Of a stretch of DNA of 7,649 nt, positions 5,572 to 7,649 are shown piece after piece (the stretch's first letter is position 1; each line of letters starts with the position of its first letter). Under the pieces are notes generated by a model that made no database searches, was not told the origin of the DNA, and saw nothing but the letters and a program-made list of their open reading frames with translations. The DNA comes from Abditibacteriota bacterium (GTDB lineage Bacteria; Armatimonadota; UBA5829). Location of the stretch: assembly GCA_017958015.1 (NCBI GenBank), contig JAGDDM010000140.1, forward strand, positions 1 through 7,649, written 5' to 3'. The position numbers and the translations under genes are program-made.

Positions 5572-7563
5572 TTACTTTTTGACGTAGCGTATAATTATCG
5601 AGGTTCCGGGTTCTTTGGCGGACAGGGTATACCCCGCCGCGAGCGCTTTGCCGGTAATCACTTCGCTCTTGCCGCTGTCGGCGTCGGTGAGTTCGTAGTC
5701 GGCTCCGGATTCAAGTCCCCGAAGTTTAACCGTTATGCTCACATCCTTGTTCTCGGGCCGTCTGAAAGCCTGAATGATGCCCCTGCCCTCCCTCGGAAGG
5801 TCGAACTGGGCGGCAATCCACTTGTCTTTGTCGATGTTCCAAAGTGTCAGGGGATAGTAATCGCCGGTGTAGCAGTCTTTGATGCTCAAATACTCGTCGT
5901 CCAGGCGGCGCATAAGGTCGATGTCGTAGGGCTTGCCGGTGCGGACGTTGATGTCCCGAATCCACACCGCCGTGGCGATGCCCCCGTATGTGCTGCGGAA
6001 GTCGTACACATCGGCGCCCCGCATACCTATTCCGGCCAGCGGCAGCCAATAGGCGGAGCCGAAGAAACTCGCCTGATGCCCTTCCGGGTCCGGCACACCC
6101 TCGTAGTCCGTTCGCAACACCGGCAGCGCCGCGCACATTGTCTCGTAGTCGTTCCGCAGACCGCCGGAAGCGCAGGAATCAATCTCCAGCCCCGGATTGC
6201 GGTCCTTGAGAGTTTGCCACAGGCGCAAATGACCCTGAATATGGTGGTTCTCCACAAAACCCTTCCGGTCGTCCACTCTCTGCCAATAGCGCAGGGGGCT
6301 CATGTTGAAGTCCTCCCGGTACATGTCGGTGCCGGTCTCCTTGATGAGTTTGTCGAAGCGGTTTATGAACCAATTCACCGCCGCCGGGTTCGAGAAATCA
6401 ACCAAATTGCCGTAATCGCCGCCGCCCCAGGATTCCGGGAAGTCGCCGCTTATGACCCAATCGGGATGATTATTGCAGAAATCCGTACCCTTATACACCC
6501 GCTCCGGCTCGAACCAAAGCATGGTCTTCATACCCAGCTTGCGGCAATAGGCAAAACTGTCCCGCAGGTCGTCCGACACCGTCTCCCAGTTGCCGGTAAT
6601 AACCCAGTCCATGGGCTGTTTGTGCTTGGGGTCCGGACTGCACTTATACCAACTGGCGTCCTGCCACACGTACTCCGCCTTCACGCCGTAGTCGGTGAGC
6701 CGCTTCACGTAGTCGAGGGTGGCGGGCCTATGAATCTCGCATATCGACATGTTCAGCCGAGCCTTGGGGGGCTTGCCGTTAATCTTGGGGGTGGCGTGGG
6801 CGAAGTAGAACCGGCGCCACAGGTTCTGGCCGTCAACAAAATCGCCTTTGTAGGGCATGATGAGCATTCGGGGACTTCGGACAGTCTCGCCGGGATTAAG
6901 CGCGCCCTCCAGCTCCGCCTGACCCGCGGCCACCGCCACATTTTTGCCCTCTTTGCGGGCGTCCATTGACCACTGACCGGGCCAGCCCACGCAGAAGATG
7001 ATGCCGCCGCGCGCCGCCTCAAAGTTGAAGTAGGAGGACACTCTGTCGCTGCCCTTGCCCATGAAGGGGTTGTAGTGGGCGGCGCCGTAAAGGGTGTCGT
7101 CGCAGGCAACCTCCGGCGCCGGAGCGTCCCTCACAACGGTCTTGTCCGAATCGCCCAGGATATCAACCATGGGCTCGAATGCCCGGGGGCTGTTGATGCC
7201 GCCCCGGTCCCAATGGAGCTTCACGTTCCCCTTTGAGCGCAGGAGCACGCCGTCGTAGGCCCGGAAGTCGGCGAGAACCGGACTTTTGCCCGACCCCGTG
7301 TTGGTGATGTAAATCGTGTAGTCCAGAGCCGGGAAGTCGTCGTAGCGGTGGGCGACGCGCTCCACTTTTATCTCCGTCTTGGGATCAAACCACACAGTCC
7401 GGGTCTCCGTGACCCCCTCCTCCGTTGCCTTTTGGGAAACGGTCTTTTCGCTCCTTATGAGCACCGCCTCGGAGGACTCACCCCCCAGCGTAAACCCAAC
7501 CTCCTCGGTGTACCCCGCCGCCGCCATGACAAGCAAAACCGCCGCAAACAAAACCTTTTTCAA
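5572..7563 (-). CDS. Secreted GH36-type alpha-galactosidase
   Basis: The product is 663 residues, with a signal peptide at about 1-17 (MKKVLFAAVLLVMAAAG). A GH36-type beta-sandwich spans about 20-260 (LHWDRGG, GWPGQWSMD, PGETVRSPRM), then the barrel (about 268-545) and a beta C-terminal domain (about 565-663). Expected catalytic residues are D418 (nucleophile, YREDFN) and D486 (acid/base, LRTDYE); SCASGGLRND (463-472) lies between them. The family releases terminal alpha-galactose from oligosaccharides and glycans; alpha-N-acetylgalactosaminidase is the main alternative. The usual DDGW motif is changed to DASW (302-305), so the substrate pocket may differ from the paralogue, which has DAGW. 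Start: TTG at 7563 with AAAGGAG (7570-7576), 6 nt spacing; the first ATG would remove most of the signal peptide. It is paralogous to the gene at 1-2402 but lacks its NPCBM domain. It is closed by the terminator at 5525-5555. Confidence 0.9.
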   Translation of the reverse strand: MKKVLFAAVLLVMAAAGYTEEVGFTLGGESSEAVLIRSEKTVSQKATEEGVTETRTVWFDPKTEIKVERVAHRYDDFPALDYTIYITNTGSGKSPVLADFRAYDGVLLRSKGNVKLHWDRGGINSPRAFEPMVDILGDSDKTVVRDAPAPEVACDDTLYGAAHYNPFMGKGSDRVSSYFNFEAARGGIIFCVGWPGQWSMDARKEGKNVAVAAGQAELEGALNPGETVRSPRMLIMPYKGDFVDGQNLWRRFYFAHATPKINGKPPKARLNMSICEIHRPATLDYVKRLTDYGVKAEYVWQDASWYKCSPDPKHKQPMDWVITGNWETVSDDLRDSFAYCRKLGMKTMLWFEPERVYKGTDFCNNHPDWVISGDFPESWGGGDYGNLVDFSNPAAVNWFINRFDKLIKETGTDMYREDFNMSPLRYWQRVDDRKGFVENHHIQGHLRLWQTLKDRNPGLEIDSCASGGLRNDYETMCAALPVLRTDYEGVPDPEGHQASFFGSAYWLPLAGIGMRGADVYDFRSTYGGIATAVWIRDINVRTGKPYDIDLMRRLDDEYLSIKDCYTGDYYPLTLWNIDKDKWIAAQFDLPREGRGIIQAFRRPENKDVSITVKLRGLESGADYELTDADSGKSEVITGKALAAGYTLSAKEPGTSIIIRYVKK

Positions 7564-7569
7564 TGCCCG

Positions 7570-7576
7570 CTCCTTT
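7570..7576 (-). promoter_or_regulatory. Ribosome binding site for a TTG start
   Basis: AAAGGAG on the minus strand lies 6 nt before TTG at 7563. No ATG or GTG in the same frame is near this site. The TTG start gives MKKVLF and a full signal peptide, so this site decides the start. Confidence 0.8.
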
Positions 7577-7580
7577 CGAT

Positions 7581-7623
7581 ATTGTTTACTTATATTTTAC
7601 CGGAACAGTCGGAAATGTGGCAA
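7581..7623 (-). promoter_or_regulatory. Promoter of the right GH36 gene with shared 24-bp element
   Basis: TTGCCA (7618-7623) and TAAAAT (7594-7599) are separated by 18 bp. Positions 7581-7604 are identical to 2421-2444 upstream of the paralogue, while flanking bases differ, so the block is conserved beyond general relatedness. GTAAA occurs twice, 11 bp apart (7596-7600 and 7585-7589). The remaining bases to 7649 show a T-rich stretch on the minus strand that could be the tail of an upstream terminator, but its stem lies outside the window. Confidence 0.6.
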
Positions 7624-7649
7624 TAAATGAGCATAAAACCGAAAAAATT

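Noticed and set aside
5461..6969. Long plus-strand open frame of 502 codons
   Set aside because: It is antisense to the right GH36 gene and runs through the terminator and LRR promoter region. Its protein is compositionally odd and the sense strand has clear catalytic motifs.

Overview
The window holds three genes, all on the minus strand, so they read from right to left. In transcription order they are: a complete secreted GH36-type alpha-galactosidase (5572-7563), a complete secreted leucine-rich-repeat (LRR) protein of 981 residues (2528-5473), and a second, larger GH36-type alpha-galactosidase carrying an N-terminal NPCBM-like carbohydrate-binding domain (start at 2402, cut off by the left edge with about 800 residues visible). 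There is no sign of RNA genes, insertion sequences, CRISPR or phage genes.

The layout is three separate transcription units rather than one operon. Each gene has its own Shine-Dalgarno site and plausible promoter, and the gaps at 2403-2527 and 5474-5571 each hold a rho-independent-type hairpin that closes the upstream gene. The two hydrolase genes are diverged paralogues. They share an identical 24-bp promoter-proximal element (2421-2444 and 7581-7604), both appear to use a non-ATG start (GTG and TTG) and both begin MKKVLF. The LRR gene between them has a different promoter (TTGAAT, 17 bp, TATACT), so it is probably controlled separately.

Functionally this looks like a small galactoside-foraging locus. 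Two exported enzymes would remove terminal alpha-galactosyl (or alpha-N-acetylgalactosaminyl) groups from plant or host glycans, one of them tethered to substrate by its NPCBM domain. The LRR protein is unusual: 26 LRRs in three modules separated by a repeated non-LRR linker, followed by a C-terminal region of two segments that resemble bacterial OB-fold-like beta domains. Its role is unknown; adhesion or glycan/protein binding at the cell surface is only a guess.

The organism is a bacterium with strong Shine-Dalgarno sites and Sec-type signal peptides. The hydrolase genes look clearly GC-richer than the LRR gene. The C-terminal VRVWGKV...GSGDVTV...TG pattern and the GH36 subtype recall Armatimonadota/Abditibacteriota or PVC-group (Lentisphaerae-like) genomes, but this is a recollection of family style and not a demonstrated placement.
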